9,154 nt of DNA from Virgibacillus_F sp049310925 (GTDB taxonomy: Bacteria > Bacillota > Bacilli > Bacillales > Amphibacillaceae): contig NZ_JBMERP010000108.1 in the NCBI RefSeq assembly GCF_049310925.1, positions 1 to 9,154 on the forward strand, written 5' to 3'. Made by a program: the position numbers and the translations under genes. This document shows positions 1 through 6,146 of this stretch, piece by piece. The notes beneath the pieces were generated by a model. The model searched no databases. It worked only from the letters and a program-made list of their open reading frames with translations, and was not told the DNA's origin. The number at the start of each line of letters is the position of its first letter. Position 1 is the first letter of the stretch.

Positions 1-102
1 TAAATGCCTTTCCACGTTTAAGACCTTGTTTATAAATATTGATATCCTTGGATAAAAGTATCGAAATTTCTTTCTCTGTTAAATATATTTTGCACTTATG
101 TA
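1..102 (-). pseudogene. Broken end of an unidentified reading frame
   Basis: On the minus strand an open frame runs from the transposon repeat at 103-140 to the left edge, and its last full codon is at 2-4. After the repeat it reads roughly KCKIYLTEKEISILL followed by SKDINIYKQGLKRGKAF, which looks like real coding sequence (lysine and isoleucine rich, helical). There is no ATG or ribosome binding site at its upstream end. The frame stays open through the 38-bp repeat, so it may have been cut by the insertion of that element. I do not recognise the protein. It could also be a chance open frame, as only about 34 codons are visible. Confidence 0.35.
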
Positions 103-140
103 GGGGGAGCGTCAGGAAAATGCGGATTTGCAACGTTAAG
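103..140 (+). mobile_element. Tn3-family terminal inverted repeat, Tn1546 type (38 bp)
   Basis: The sequence starts GGGGGAGCGTCAGG, continues AAAATGCGGATTT and ends GCAACGTTAAG. Exactly 38 bases with GGGG at the outer end and TAAG at the inner end is the standard Tn3-family layout. From memory it differs from the Tn1546 repeat at about three positions. The GGGG end faces left, so the element would extend to the right, over the MFS, HTH and sulP genes. No matching repeat in the opposite orientation was found in the window, and no tnpA is present. The resolvase remnant at 4169-4714 is of the same transposon type, which supports the call. Confidence 0.75.
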
Positions 141-153
141 GAATTTTGAAATA

Positions 154-200
154 AAAAAACCTAATTCCCCCGTATTTTTAGTGGGAAAACTAGGTTTTTG
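154..200 (-). terminator. Rho-independent terminator of the MFS gene
   Basis: AAAAACCTA at 155-163 pairs with TAGGTTTTT at 191-199, and an inner TTCCC/GGGAA (165-169 with 183-187) extends the stem. Read on the minus strand, the hairpin lies about 60 nt past the MFS stop codon and ends in a run of seven T, as expected of a terminator. The plus-strand reading also ends in five T, so it may work in both directions. Confidence 0.8.
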
Positions 201-259
201 AAACGATTATGTCCTTTTAGGGCAATGCTACCAGGCGAGACTTTTTAGACTTAAGTAAA

Positions 260-1537
260 TTAATAAACATAGTTTTCTTTTTTGGGTGGTGGTGAATTGA
301 AGGCAGCAATGACACCCAGAAGGGGGAGAATCATCAGCAATAGGATTGCTTCATTAAAACTTCTAAATCGCTCAAAAGCAATTGCCAGCGGCAATGGTCC
401 AAGAGCAGAACCTATGACCATCATTGTTTGGGCCAATCCTCTAATACTACCGAGGTTCGTTAAGCCAAAATAGTTCGGCCAAACAATGTTCAGCGTAATA
501 CGTTCAAAGCCGTTCATCAATCCCCAGAGTACTCCAAAGATAACAGTTTCAAAAACACTATCCATAAATAATAATAGAATTAAAAAAATAAGCGTGCCAA
601 TAAAGGATAGACCAATAACTTTGTGTACAGGAACCTTTTCCAAAATAAATCCTGCAATCATCGTGACTGGAAATCCAATAATAGCCATTAGACTTAACGT
701 AAATGAAGCCATTCCCATGCTTAAATGATGTTCCTCAAAAATTCTAAAAAGATGAAACGTGATTGCTGTATTCACCAAAGCGGGAATTGCAACGCAAAAT
801 AACATCAACCAAAATGCTCGTGTTTTTTTGGCTTCCTTTAGCGTCCAATTTACTTCTTCAACATTCTCTGACCCTTCAATAGCCTCGGTATTCTTTTTAG
901 GACGATGCGAAGCATTATCCGGCATTAATCCTATATCCTCTGGTTTATTTTTAATGAAAAAGGCGGAAACTGGCAGGAAAATGACCACAACTAGAATTCC
1001 GAGAATCTGCCAAGCATGTTCCGAACCAAACTGCTTGATTAGCCAAGTGTTCAATAATGGAAACGTTACTGCACTGATAAAACTTCCCATTGCCATAAGG
1101 CTCATTGCTCGACCACGTTTTTTAATAAACCATTGTGGAACTAATGTATTGGGGATAAGAGTCATCGAACCTTGACCAAAAAATCGTAACATGAAAAAAG
1201 CAATAAATAACATGACAGGGTTAGCGACCAAACTACTCCATAGACATGCAATTCCAAGCATCACAGTAGCGATAATACCCATCATTTGCTGACCAAATCG
1301 ATCCACACCACGTCCGACTAGAAAGAGCAAACCGCCTGATAATAGGGTGGCAGCAGAATAAATCCCTGATACCAATGTGTCGTTTCCATGAAATTGTTCG
1401 ACGAATGACCCAACAAATACGGATATACTATACGTTTGACCGGGCCCTGAAAAAAAGATTCCCATTGCACTAATCGCTACAATTACCCAGCCATAATAAA
1501 TCTTTTGTTCCCTTTTTTTACTATTAGCCGTACTCAT
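260..1537 (-). CDS. MFS transporter, oxalate/formate antiporter or monocarboxylate-like
   Basis: This 425-residue polytopic protein is a secondary transporter of the cytoplasmic membrane. It has about twelve hydrophobic segments in two halves, joined by a charged loop at about residues 198-238. The N-terminal YYGWVIVAISAMG, followed by GPGQTYSISVFVGSF, is typical of the OFA/monocarboxylate branch of the MFS. The loop between segments 2 and 3 carries motif A as GRGVDRFGQQ (residues 75-84). The PEDIGL after the first half is also common in that branch. The ATG at 1535-1537 follows AGGTGA at a normal distance. The gene is transcribed alone toward the hairpin at 154-200, and the HTH gene upstream has its own terminator, so it is probably monocistronic. 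The substrate cannot be told from sequence; a small carboxylate is a guess from the family. Confidence 0.85.
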   Translation of the reverse strand: MSTANSKKREQKIYYGWVIVAISAMGIFFSGPGQTYSISVFVGSFVEQFHGNDTLVSGIYSAATLLSGGLLFLVGRGVDRFGQQMMGIIATVMLGIACLWSSLVANPVMLFIAFFMLRFFGQGSMTLIPNTLVPQWFIKKRGRAMSLMAMGSFISAVTFPLLNTWLIKQFGSEHAWQILGILVVVIFLPVSAFFIKNKPEDIGLMPDNASHRPKKNTEAIEGSENVEEVNWTLKEAKKTRAFWLMLFCVAIPALVNTAITFHLFRIFEEHHLSMGMASFTLSLMAIIGFPVTMIAGFILEKVPVHKVIGLSFIGTLIFLILLLFMDSVFETVIFGVLWGLMNGFERITLNIVWPNYFGLTNLGSIRGLAQTMMVIGSALGPLPLAIAFERFRSFNEAILLLMILPLLGVIAAFNSPPPKKENYVY

Positions 1538-1597
1538 ATTTCACCTACTTTTATTCAAGTCCTGAATTTTCATCATGCTTTCTTGCGAGAGTATGGT

Positions 1598-1632
1598 GGG
1601 GGACGCCAACGCTTCAGAACTATGTACGTAAG
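1598..1632 (+). repeat. Possible degenerate Tn3-type end
   Basis: The stretch begins GGGGGACGCCAACGC and ends TATGTACGTAAG. The G-rich start and the CGTAAG end resemble the two ends of Tn3-family repeats, in the same orientation as the repeat at 103. Counted from the GGGGG it is 35 bases, not 38, and the middle does not match the Tn1546 type, so this is only suggestive. Confidence 0.2.
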
Positions 1633-1647
1633 CAGTTTTCTAATCTA

Positions 1648-1680
1648 AAAAAACCGTTCCACTGATAAGGAACGACTTTT
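1648..1680 (-). terminator. Rho-independent terminator of the HTH gene
   Basis: CGTTCC at 1655-1660 pairs with GGAACG at 1669-1674 around an 8-base loop. On the minus strand the stem is followed by GGTTTTTTT. It lies about 30 nt past the HTH stop codon, so it separates that gene from the MFS gene downstream. Confidence 0.8.
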
Positions 1681-1710
1681 AATTCCCCAAAAGTAGATTT
1701 TCAGGACTTC

Positions 1711-1893
1711 TTAAATTCTTTCTCCGTTTTTTAATCGTTCGATAAACTCATTTAAATCTTCTTTTTTTACTCTCCAATGTCTTCCGATTTTAAAAGCTGG
1801 AATTTTATTTTCTTGGACTAATTTATATGTAGTCATTTCACTTAATTGTAGATACTCTGCTACTTGTGCAACGGTCATAATTTCATTTGTCAT
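1711..1893 (-). CDS. Small excisionase-type HTH DNA-binding protein
   Basis: This complete 60-residue protein has the HTH_17/excisionase fold, a MerR-like winged helix. MTVAQVAEYLQLSEMTTYKL (residues 6-25) is the helix-turn-helix, and IPAFKIGRHWRVKKEDLNEFI (residues 31-51) is the wing and closing helix with the usual GRxWR turn. Such single-domain proteins act either as recombination directionality factors or as small transcription regulators. No integrase gene is visible, and the gene diverges from sulP across a repeated palindromic motif, so a local regulatory role is the better guess. GGAGG on the minus strand (1901-1905) sits 7 nt before the ATG. The gene has its own terminator. Confidence 0.85.
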   Translation of the reverse strand: MTNEIMTVAQVAEYLQLSEMTTYKLVQENKIPAFKIGRHWRVKKEDLNEFIERLKNGERI

Positions 1894-1924
1894 ACGAAAG
1901 CCTCCAAATTGTTAGCGTGTAACC

Positions 1925-1953
1925 ATCATACCACAGAAAATAGATACCTTAAA
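1925..1953 (-). promoter_or_regulatory. Predicted promoter of the HTH gene
   Basis: On the minus strand a TATGAT -10 box (1925-1930) is preceded by TGG, giving an extended -10. A weak TTTAAG -35 (1948-1953) lies 17 nt upstream. The position, about 20 nt before the ribosome binding site, fits the HTH gene. The repeated motif at 1970-2003 lies just upstream. Confidence 0.5.
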
Positions 1954-1969
1954 AAAAATCGCTTTTAAA

Positions 1970-2003
1970 TATACTCAGTTATGTTTAATTATACTCAGGT
2001 ATA
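1970..2003. promoter_or_regulatory. Tandem, partly palindromic operator-like motif
   Basis: TATACTCAG occurs at 1970-1978 and again at 1990-1998, a 20-bp period or about two helical turns. The second copy is part of a perfect inverted repeat, TATAC-TCAG-GTATA (1990-2003), and the first is an imperfect version, TATAC-TCAG-TTATG. The site lies between the divergent HTH and sulP genes, next to the HTH promoter. It is a good candidate for a binding site of the HTH protein or another regulator. The factor is not known. Confidence 0.5.
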
Positions 2004-2019
2004 AATAATTTGTATCTTT

Positions 2020-2205
2020 TTGAAAGTTAATAGCTATTTAAAGAAAAGTAGAGAATACGGTAGTATATCGTTAATGTTCGCGTTTTCATGCTGTTTTGCA
2101 GTCGGAATTATATATGGTATGATTCATCTTATTGAAAACGGAAAATACTTTTGTGTAAGTCAAAAGTTATCATACTATAAACTATCAAAAGAGGTGCTGA
2201 ATTGA
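2020..2205 (+). CDS. Possible small single-span membrane protein upstream of sulP
   Basis: An open frame of 61 codons starts at a TTG and has one hydrophobic segment, ISLMFAFSCCFAVGIIYGMI (residues 16-35), between charged ends. Its TGA stop overlaps the TTG start of sulP (TTGA), which would suit translational coupling. Against it, neither the TTG at 2020 nor the in-frame ATG at 2074 has a visible ribosome binding site, and I recognise no family. If it is not a gene, 1894-2201 is a 308-bp intergenic region that contains the operator-like motif and a sulP leader. Confidence 0.35.
   Translation: MKVNSYLKKSREYGSISLMFAFSCCFAVGIIYGMIHLIENGKYFCVSQKLSYYKLSKEVLN
2191..2196 (+). promoter_or_regulatory. 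Ribosome binding site fixing the sulP TTG start
   Basis: GAGGTG ends 5 nt before the TTG at 2202, and there is no earlier in-frame start with a better site. The resulting N-terminus matches the family. Confidence 0.7.
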
Positions 2206-3662
2206 ATATAGAAAAAATTAAGCAAGAATGGTTTGGAAATATACGAGGAGACGTGCTATCAGGAATGGTTGTGGCTATGGCACTTATCCCTGAAGCAATA
2301 GCATTCTCTATTATCGCTGGAGTAGATCCGATGGTAGGACTTTACGCTTCCTTTTGCATTGCGGTTGTCATAGCCTTTACAGGAGGACGTCCGGGAATGA
2401 TATCTGGCGCAACAGGAGCAATGGCTTTACTTATGGTAACGTTAATTGCAGACCATGGTTTGCAGTATTTATTAGCCGCAACTATTTTAACAGGAATAAT
2501 ACAAATTTTATTTGGCGCATTTAAACTTGCTAGAGTTATGAAATTTGTTCCACGGTCAGTTATGGTGGGGTTTGTAAATGCGCTTGCTATTCTTATTTTT
2601 ATGGCACAAATTCAACACTTTAAAGGCGAGGGTTGGATCATGTATGCTCTTGTGGCCTTAACATTAGCAATCATTTATTTATTTCCTAGAGTTACAAAAG
2701 CCGTGCCATCTACACTTGTCGCTATTATAATTGTTACCGTAATTACAGTTTTTGGGCATGTCGATATTAGGGCAGTAGGAGACTTAGGGAATTTAACGCA
2801 ACAGTTGCCCGTTTTTTTAATTCCTTCCATTCCGTTAACCTTTGAAACATTTATGATTGTACTTCCTTATTCTTTAGCACTTGCAGTTGTTGGTTTACTT
2901 GAGTCTCTATTAACATCAAATATTGTGGATGATATGACAGATACGGAGAGTAATAAAAACAAAGAAAGTCGTGGTCAAGGATATGCGAATGTAGTAACAG
3001 GTTTCTTCGGAGGAATGGCTGGTTGTGCAATGATCGGTCAATCCGTTATCAATGTAAAATCTGGAGGATCAGGGAGATTGTCAGCGCTTGTAGCAGGTGT
3101 ATTTTTAATGTTTTTGATTATCGTGTTAGGTGGGGTAGTTGTTCAAATTCCAATGGCTGCCTTAGCAGGAGTAATGATCATGGTATCTATTGGTACATTT
3201 GATTGGTCCTCCATAAGAAATCTCCATAAACTACCTAGAACGGATGCTGCGGTAATGCTAATTACAGTTATAACAGTATTAGCCACGCATAACTTATCTA
3301 TTGGTGTACTGGCAGGAGTAGTATTAAGCGCCATATTCTTTGCAGCAAAAATTTCTAAAGTATCGGTTACAGAGAAACTTGTTCGTAATGGAACGAAGAA
3401 AATCTACAAAGTAAACGGACAATTATTCTTTGCATCAGTAAATGATTTCCCTAGTAAATTTAATTTTAACGATACGGTCAATGAGGTTGAAATCGATTTA
3501 ACACTTGCGCATCTATGGGATGACTCAGCCATTGGTGCACTAGACAAAATTGAAATGAAGTTTAAACAATATAATATTAAGGTATATTATTCAGGTCTCA
3601 ACGATGAAAGCCATCATCTGAAAAAGCGGATAGGTGGACTATCGAAAGCATCAGGCCATTAA
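2202..3662 (+). CDS. SulP-family inorganic anion transporter
   Basis: This 486-residue membrane protein of the SulP (SLC26-like) family carries anions such as sulfate or bicarbonate. The N-terminus NIRGDVLSGMVVAMALIPEAIAFS followed by AGVDPMVGLYASF (residues about 13-51) is the conserved SulP start of the transport domain. GGRPGMISGATGAMALL (about 61-77) and the PRSVMVGFVNALAILIFMAQ stretch are also typical. About 370 residues of membrane domain are followed by a short C-terminal STAS domain (about 404-480, with VEIDLTLAHLWDDSAIGALDK). It is shorter than many SulP proteins but similar to the short Bacillus type (YbaR-like). The uspA gene starts 56 bp downstream with no terminator between them, so the two are probably one transcript. 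Whether the anion is sulfate, bicarbonate or another cannot be decided from sequence. Confidence 0.9.
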   Translation: MNIEKIKQEWFGNIRGDVLSGMVVAMALIPEAIAFSIIAGVDPMVGLYASFCIAVVIAFTGGRPGMISGATGAMALLMVTLIADHGLQYLLAATILTGIIQILFGAFKLARVMKFVPRSVMVGFVNALAILIFMAQIQHFKGEGWIMYALVALTLAIIYLFPRVTKAVPSTLVAIIIVTVITVFGHVDIRAVGDLGNLTQQLPVFLIPSIPLTFETFMIVLPYSLALAVVGLLESLLTSNIVDDMTDTESNKNKESRGQGYANVVTGFFGGMAGCAMIGQSVINVKSGGSGRLSALVAGVFLMFLIIVLGGVVVQIPMAALAGVMIMVSIGTFDWSSIRNLHKLPRTDAAVMLITVITVLATHNLSIGVLAGVVLSAIFFAAKISKVSVTEKLVRNGTKKIYKVNGQLFFASVNDFPSKFNFNDTVNEVEIDLTLAHLWDDSAIGALDKIEMKFKQYNIKVYYSGLNDESHHLKKRIGGLSKASGH

Positions 3663-3704
3663 TAATCACTAGTTTTTAAGCTACAAATTGAGGTAAATAA
3701 GCAA

Positions 3705-3713
3705 AAGAGGTGA
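3705..3713 (+). promoter_or_regulatory. Ribosome binding site that decides the uspA start
   Basis: AAGAGGTGA is a near-consensus site ending 5 nt before TTG 3719. The in-frame GTG at 3710 lies inside this site and so cannot be the start it serves. Confidence 0.7.
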
Positions 3714-3718
3714 AGGCT

Positions 3719-4135
3719 TTGTTTAACCGAATACTATTAGCTGTTGATGAATCAAAACATTCCTATCGTTCCGCGAGTTATGCAATTGAGTTAGCTAAAA
3801 AGTTTAATGGAACGATAGATGTTGTCTATGTGGTTGACGGACAGACATCTAAAGAAGACGTTTTGCATTCTGGTAATAAAATGGCGATCGAACAAAAAAG
3901 AAAAGAAAAGATTAAGTCAATTCAAGAGTTATTTGATCAAACCGATATAGATTTCCGTGTGCATATCCTGCACGGTGAACCAGGGCCAGTTATTGTGGAA
4001 TTTGCGAATAAAAATAATTTTGATTGTGTTGTATTAGGGAGTCGTGGTCTAAACAATCTCCAAACGATGATTTTAGGTAGCGTAAGTCATAAAGTCGCTA
4101 AACGTGTAAACTGTCCTGTTCTTATTGTGAAATAA
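3719..4135 (+). CDS. Universal stress protein, UspA family
   Basis: This soluble 138-residue protein has a single Usp domain, usual for the family. It starts at TTG 3719, giving MFNRILLAVDESKHSYRSA, the typical Usp N-terminus with a beta strand ending in the nucleotide-contacting Asp. The ATP-binding pattern G-2x-G-9x-G-S is complete near the C-terminus (GSRG then LNNLQTMIL then GS, residues 107-121), so it is of the ATP-binding type. The protein ends in CPVLIVK, as is common. Usp proteins are often encoded beside membrane transporters, and here the gene follows sulP in a probable two-gene operon. A role in controlling the SulP transporter is an inference from position only. Confidence 0.9.
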   Translation: MFNRILLAVDESKHSYRSASYAIELAKKFNGTIDVVYVVDGQTSKEDVLHSGNKMAIEQKRKEKIKSIQELFDQTDIDFRVHILHGEPGPVIVEFANKNNFDCVVLGSRGLNNLQTMILGSVSHKVAKRVNCPVLIVK

Positions 4136-4168
4136 GAAGGTAAAAGTAGAAACTGTTTAATTTAATGC

Positions 4169-4714
4169 CTATATCATGAAGAAAGTAATATGTTTTTTAG
4201 ATAACTTCACTATAAGGGGTACCATTAGCATTTTAAACTGCTGGCGGTACCCCTTATGTTTTCTGTCCCCCTTGGATAGGTTTCTATATAATGAAGACCT
4301 AGACACATTTGTAATTTCACAAATTTGATTTACAGTCATATTTCCTTCTTTATATAGCTTTACTGCATAATTCATTCCTGCATGATTTTTATGATACTTT
4401 TTTAAACGCCCTTTAAACTTTCCTTCTTTCTTAGCCAACTCAATCCCTTCACGTTGTCGCATACGAATAAGGTCTCGCTCTAATTGGTTAACACCGGCCA
4501 TAACCGTAATTAAAAATTGGCTGTAAGGATTTTCTTTTGATAAATCAAGCCATGTATCCTTGAGTGATTTCAAGTTTGCCTTTTTACTTCGTATGTAATC
4601 GATTAGTTCAAACAAATCTTATGTACTACGAGTGATACGAGTTAAATCTGTAACGTAAATGATATCATCTTCCTTTAAACCCCCTAACTTGGATTTATTC
4701 TTCACGTTCCATTC
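4169..4714 (-). pseudogene. tnpR: Tn3-family resolvase remnant, Tn1546 TnpR-like
   Basis: The minus-strand frame encodes the C-terminal two thirds of a serine recombinase. It runs GLKEDDIIYVTDLTRITRST, then a TAA stop (4619-4621), then DLFELIDYIRSKKANLKSL and on through SQFLITVMAGVNQLERDLIRMRQREG to the DNA-binding helix-turn-helix MTVNQICEITNVSRSSLYRNL. From memory this is very close to TnpR of Tn1546, which has Gln at the stop position, so a single CAA to TAA change explains it. The frame is closed upstream by a TGA at 4715-4717. About 65 N-terminal residues are missing, including the catalytic serine. The active-site arginines of LTRITR and the LER helix remain. After SLYRNLSK (about 4277) the frame departs from the family and reads on through a large inverted repeat to a stop at 4169. 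It is not expected to make a working resolvase. Confidence 0.85.
4212..4257. repeat. Large inverted repeat with GGGGTACC ends
   Basis: ATAAGGGGTACC (4212-4223) pairs perfectly with GGTACCCCTTAT (4246-4257), and an inner AGCA/TGCT (4227-4230 with 4239-4242) extends the structure. From GGGG to CCCC it spans exactly 38 bases. On the minus strand it begins GGGGTACCGCCAGCA, which from memory equals the outer 15 bases of the Tn4430 (Bacillus thuringiensis Tn3-family) terminal repeat. The inner TAAG end of such a repeat is absent. It may be transposon-end debris, or the terminator of the sulP-uspA operon, since it lies 76 bp past uspA and is followed by a short T-rich stretch. Confidence 0.6.
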
Positions 4715-4717
4715 TCA

Positions 4718-4913
4718 TTTCTATGCCACCTTCCATTTATTATCACTCCTCATTCCTACTCCAATAAATACAATGTTATTTAGAAGTAATAGGGATATCT
4801 AAGTATGAAGAGCATGGATTAGTAGTAAAAGTATCTTCATCCACCTATTAGTTGTAATCTTCCTTACAGTTAATTTTTGTTGGCTCATGTAAAATAAAAA
4901 AATGAAGGTTGCA
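4718..4913. other. Intergenic stretch upstream of the ABC operon
   Basis: This AT-rich region lies between the resolvase remnant and the ribosome binding site of the binding-protein gene. It must hold the operon promoter, but no convincing -35/-10 pair was found. TTACAG (4864-4869) and TAAAAT (4890-4895) are the best boxes, and their 20-nt spacing is too long. No RNA gene, riboswitch or strong hairpin was seen. Confidence 0.4.
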
Positions 4914-4923
4914 AGGGAGGGAG
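4914..4923 (+). promoter_or_regulatory. Ribosome binding site that decides the binding-protein start
   Basis: AGGGAGGGAG ends 8 nt before TTG 4932. The longer frame opening at ATG 4902 has no such site and would put charged residues ahead of an already complete lipoprotein signal. Confidence 0.7.
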
Positions 4924-4931
4924 TGTATCAA

Positions 4932-6146
4932 TTGAATAAGTTAGTTCATTTTTCGATAATCTTAGGATTTATTATTTTAGCTGGATGTGCCAATCAAGAT
5001 TCTGAAACCACTACAGATATCCTTTCAGGGGATTGGACCGCAATTGAAGAAGCTGGAGAAGGACAGACAGTTCATTTGTTTATGTGGGGTGGAGATGAGG
5101 GGATTAATCAATACATTGATGATTATGTAACGCCTGAATTAAAGAAGCGCTATTCGATTAGTGTGGAGAGACACCCGATGAATACCGAAGATTTTATTGC
5201 TAAATTACAAACAGAAAAACAAGCAGGTAAGACCACTGGAACGATGGATATTATTTGGATTAATGGTGAAAATTTTAAAAAATCTAAAGAAAATGGCTTG
5301 CTTTTGGGTGATTTTTCTAGCGAATTACCCAACGTGAAAAATCACATTGGAATTGATCAGGCTTTTACGAACTATGATATGGGTACAGCAATTGAAGGGC
5401 AGGAAGCCCCGTGGGGAAAAGTACAATTCGTTTTCATTTATGATGAAGCACGGGTAAAGAATCCCCCGCAGTCTTTTAAAGAACTAATAGAATGGGTGAA
5501 GAAAAATCCAAACCGCTTTACCTATCCGAATGTAAAAGATTTTACGGGAAATGCATTTATCCGTCAGCTTATGTATGATGTTGCAGAAGAACCTACTGAA
5601 ATTGCCGGAGGATATAATCAAGGATGGGTCGATGAAAACGGAGAACAAGTTTGGAACATGTTAAACGAAATGAAGCCTTATTTGTGGCGTAATGGGGAGA
5701 CATATCCGGATTCGCTAGCCCAATTAGATAAAATGTATGCAAATGGAGTAGTTGATTTCACAATGGGTTTTAATGAAAAGCGGATAAATAGTTTAATAGA
5801 AGAAGGCACATTTCCGTCAACAACGAAAACATTGGTTTTAGAACCCGGTTCAATTGGAAACACACATTACTTAAGCATTCCATTTAATAGTCCGCATCCT
5901 GCAGCTGCAATGATAGCAATTAATTTCATGTTGTCTCCTGAAGCGCAAACAAAAAAAATGGATCCGTCTATGTGGGGAGAAGGTTCAGTATTAAACCGAG
6001 AAAAGCTAACGAAAAAACAACTAAATCAATTTGAAAAAGTATGGGGTGAATCTATCGTACCCAGTGATGCAATTTTATCCGATTTAGACACTGAATATAC
6101 GAACTGGATTAAGGAGAATTGGGAGAATGAAGTCGTTAAAAATTAA
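4932..6146 (+). CDS. ABC transporter substrate-binding lipoprotein, YnjB-like
   Basis: This is the extracellular binding component of the importer encoded by the next three genes; it captures the substrate and docks on the permeases. The 404-residue product from TTG 4932 has a short signal peptide (MNKLVHFSIILGFIILAGC) with an L-A-G-C lipobox, giving lipid attachment at Cys19. The mature part has the fold of class-II binding proteins (iron, thiamine, polyamine type). The stretch TVHLFMWGGDEGINQYIDDYV and the later TMDIIWINGENFKKSKENGLL are, from memory, hallmarks of the E. coli YnjB family. Its last 20 bases overlap the first permease gene. The ligand is unknown; no metal-binding or thiamine-binding signature could be picked out. 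Confidence 0.88.
   Translation: MNKLVHFSIILGFIILAGCANQDSETTTDILSGDWTAIEEAGEGQTVHLFMWGGDEGINQYIDDYVTPELKKRYSISVERHPMNTEDFIAKLQTEKQAGKTTGTMDIIWINGENFKKSKENGLLLGDFSSELPNVKNHIGIDQAFTNYDMGTAIEGQEAPWGKVQFVFIYDEARVKNPPQSFKELIEWVKKNPNRFTYPNVKDFTGNAFIRQLMYDVAEEPTEIAGGYNQGWVDENGEQVWNMLNEMKPYLWRNGETYPDSLAQLDKMYANGVVDFTMGFNEKRINSLIEEGTFPSTTKTLVLEPGSIGNTHYLSIPFNSPHPAAAMIAINFMLSPEAQTKKMDPSMWGEGSVLNREKLTKKQLNQFEKVWGESIVPSDAILSDLDTEYTNWIKENWENEVVKN

Noticed and set aside
282..1175. Three plus-strand open frames opposite the MFS gene
   Set aside because: They lie antisense to a clear 425-residue transporter, have no family features and lack ribosome binding sites.
1711..1893. Excisionase of an integrated phage or integrative element
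   Set aside because: No integrase, attachment site or phage gene is visible; proteins of this fold often serve as small regulators.
3710..3718. GTG start for the Usp gene, adding three residues
   Set aside because: The GTG is part of the ribosome binding site AAGAGGTGA itself; TTG 3719 has proper spacing and gives the usual Usp N-terminus.
4902..4931. ATG 4902 as start of the binding protein
   Set aside because: It has no ribosome binding site and adds ten residues before a complete lipoprotein signal; AGGGAGGGAG serves TTG 4932.
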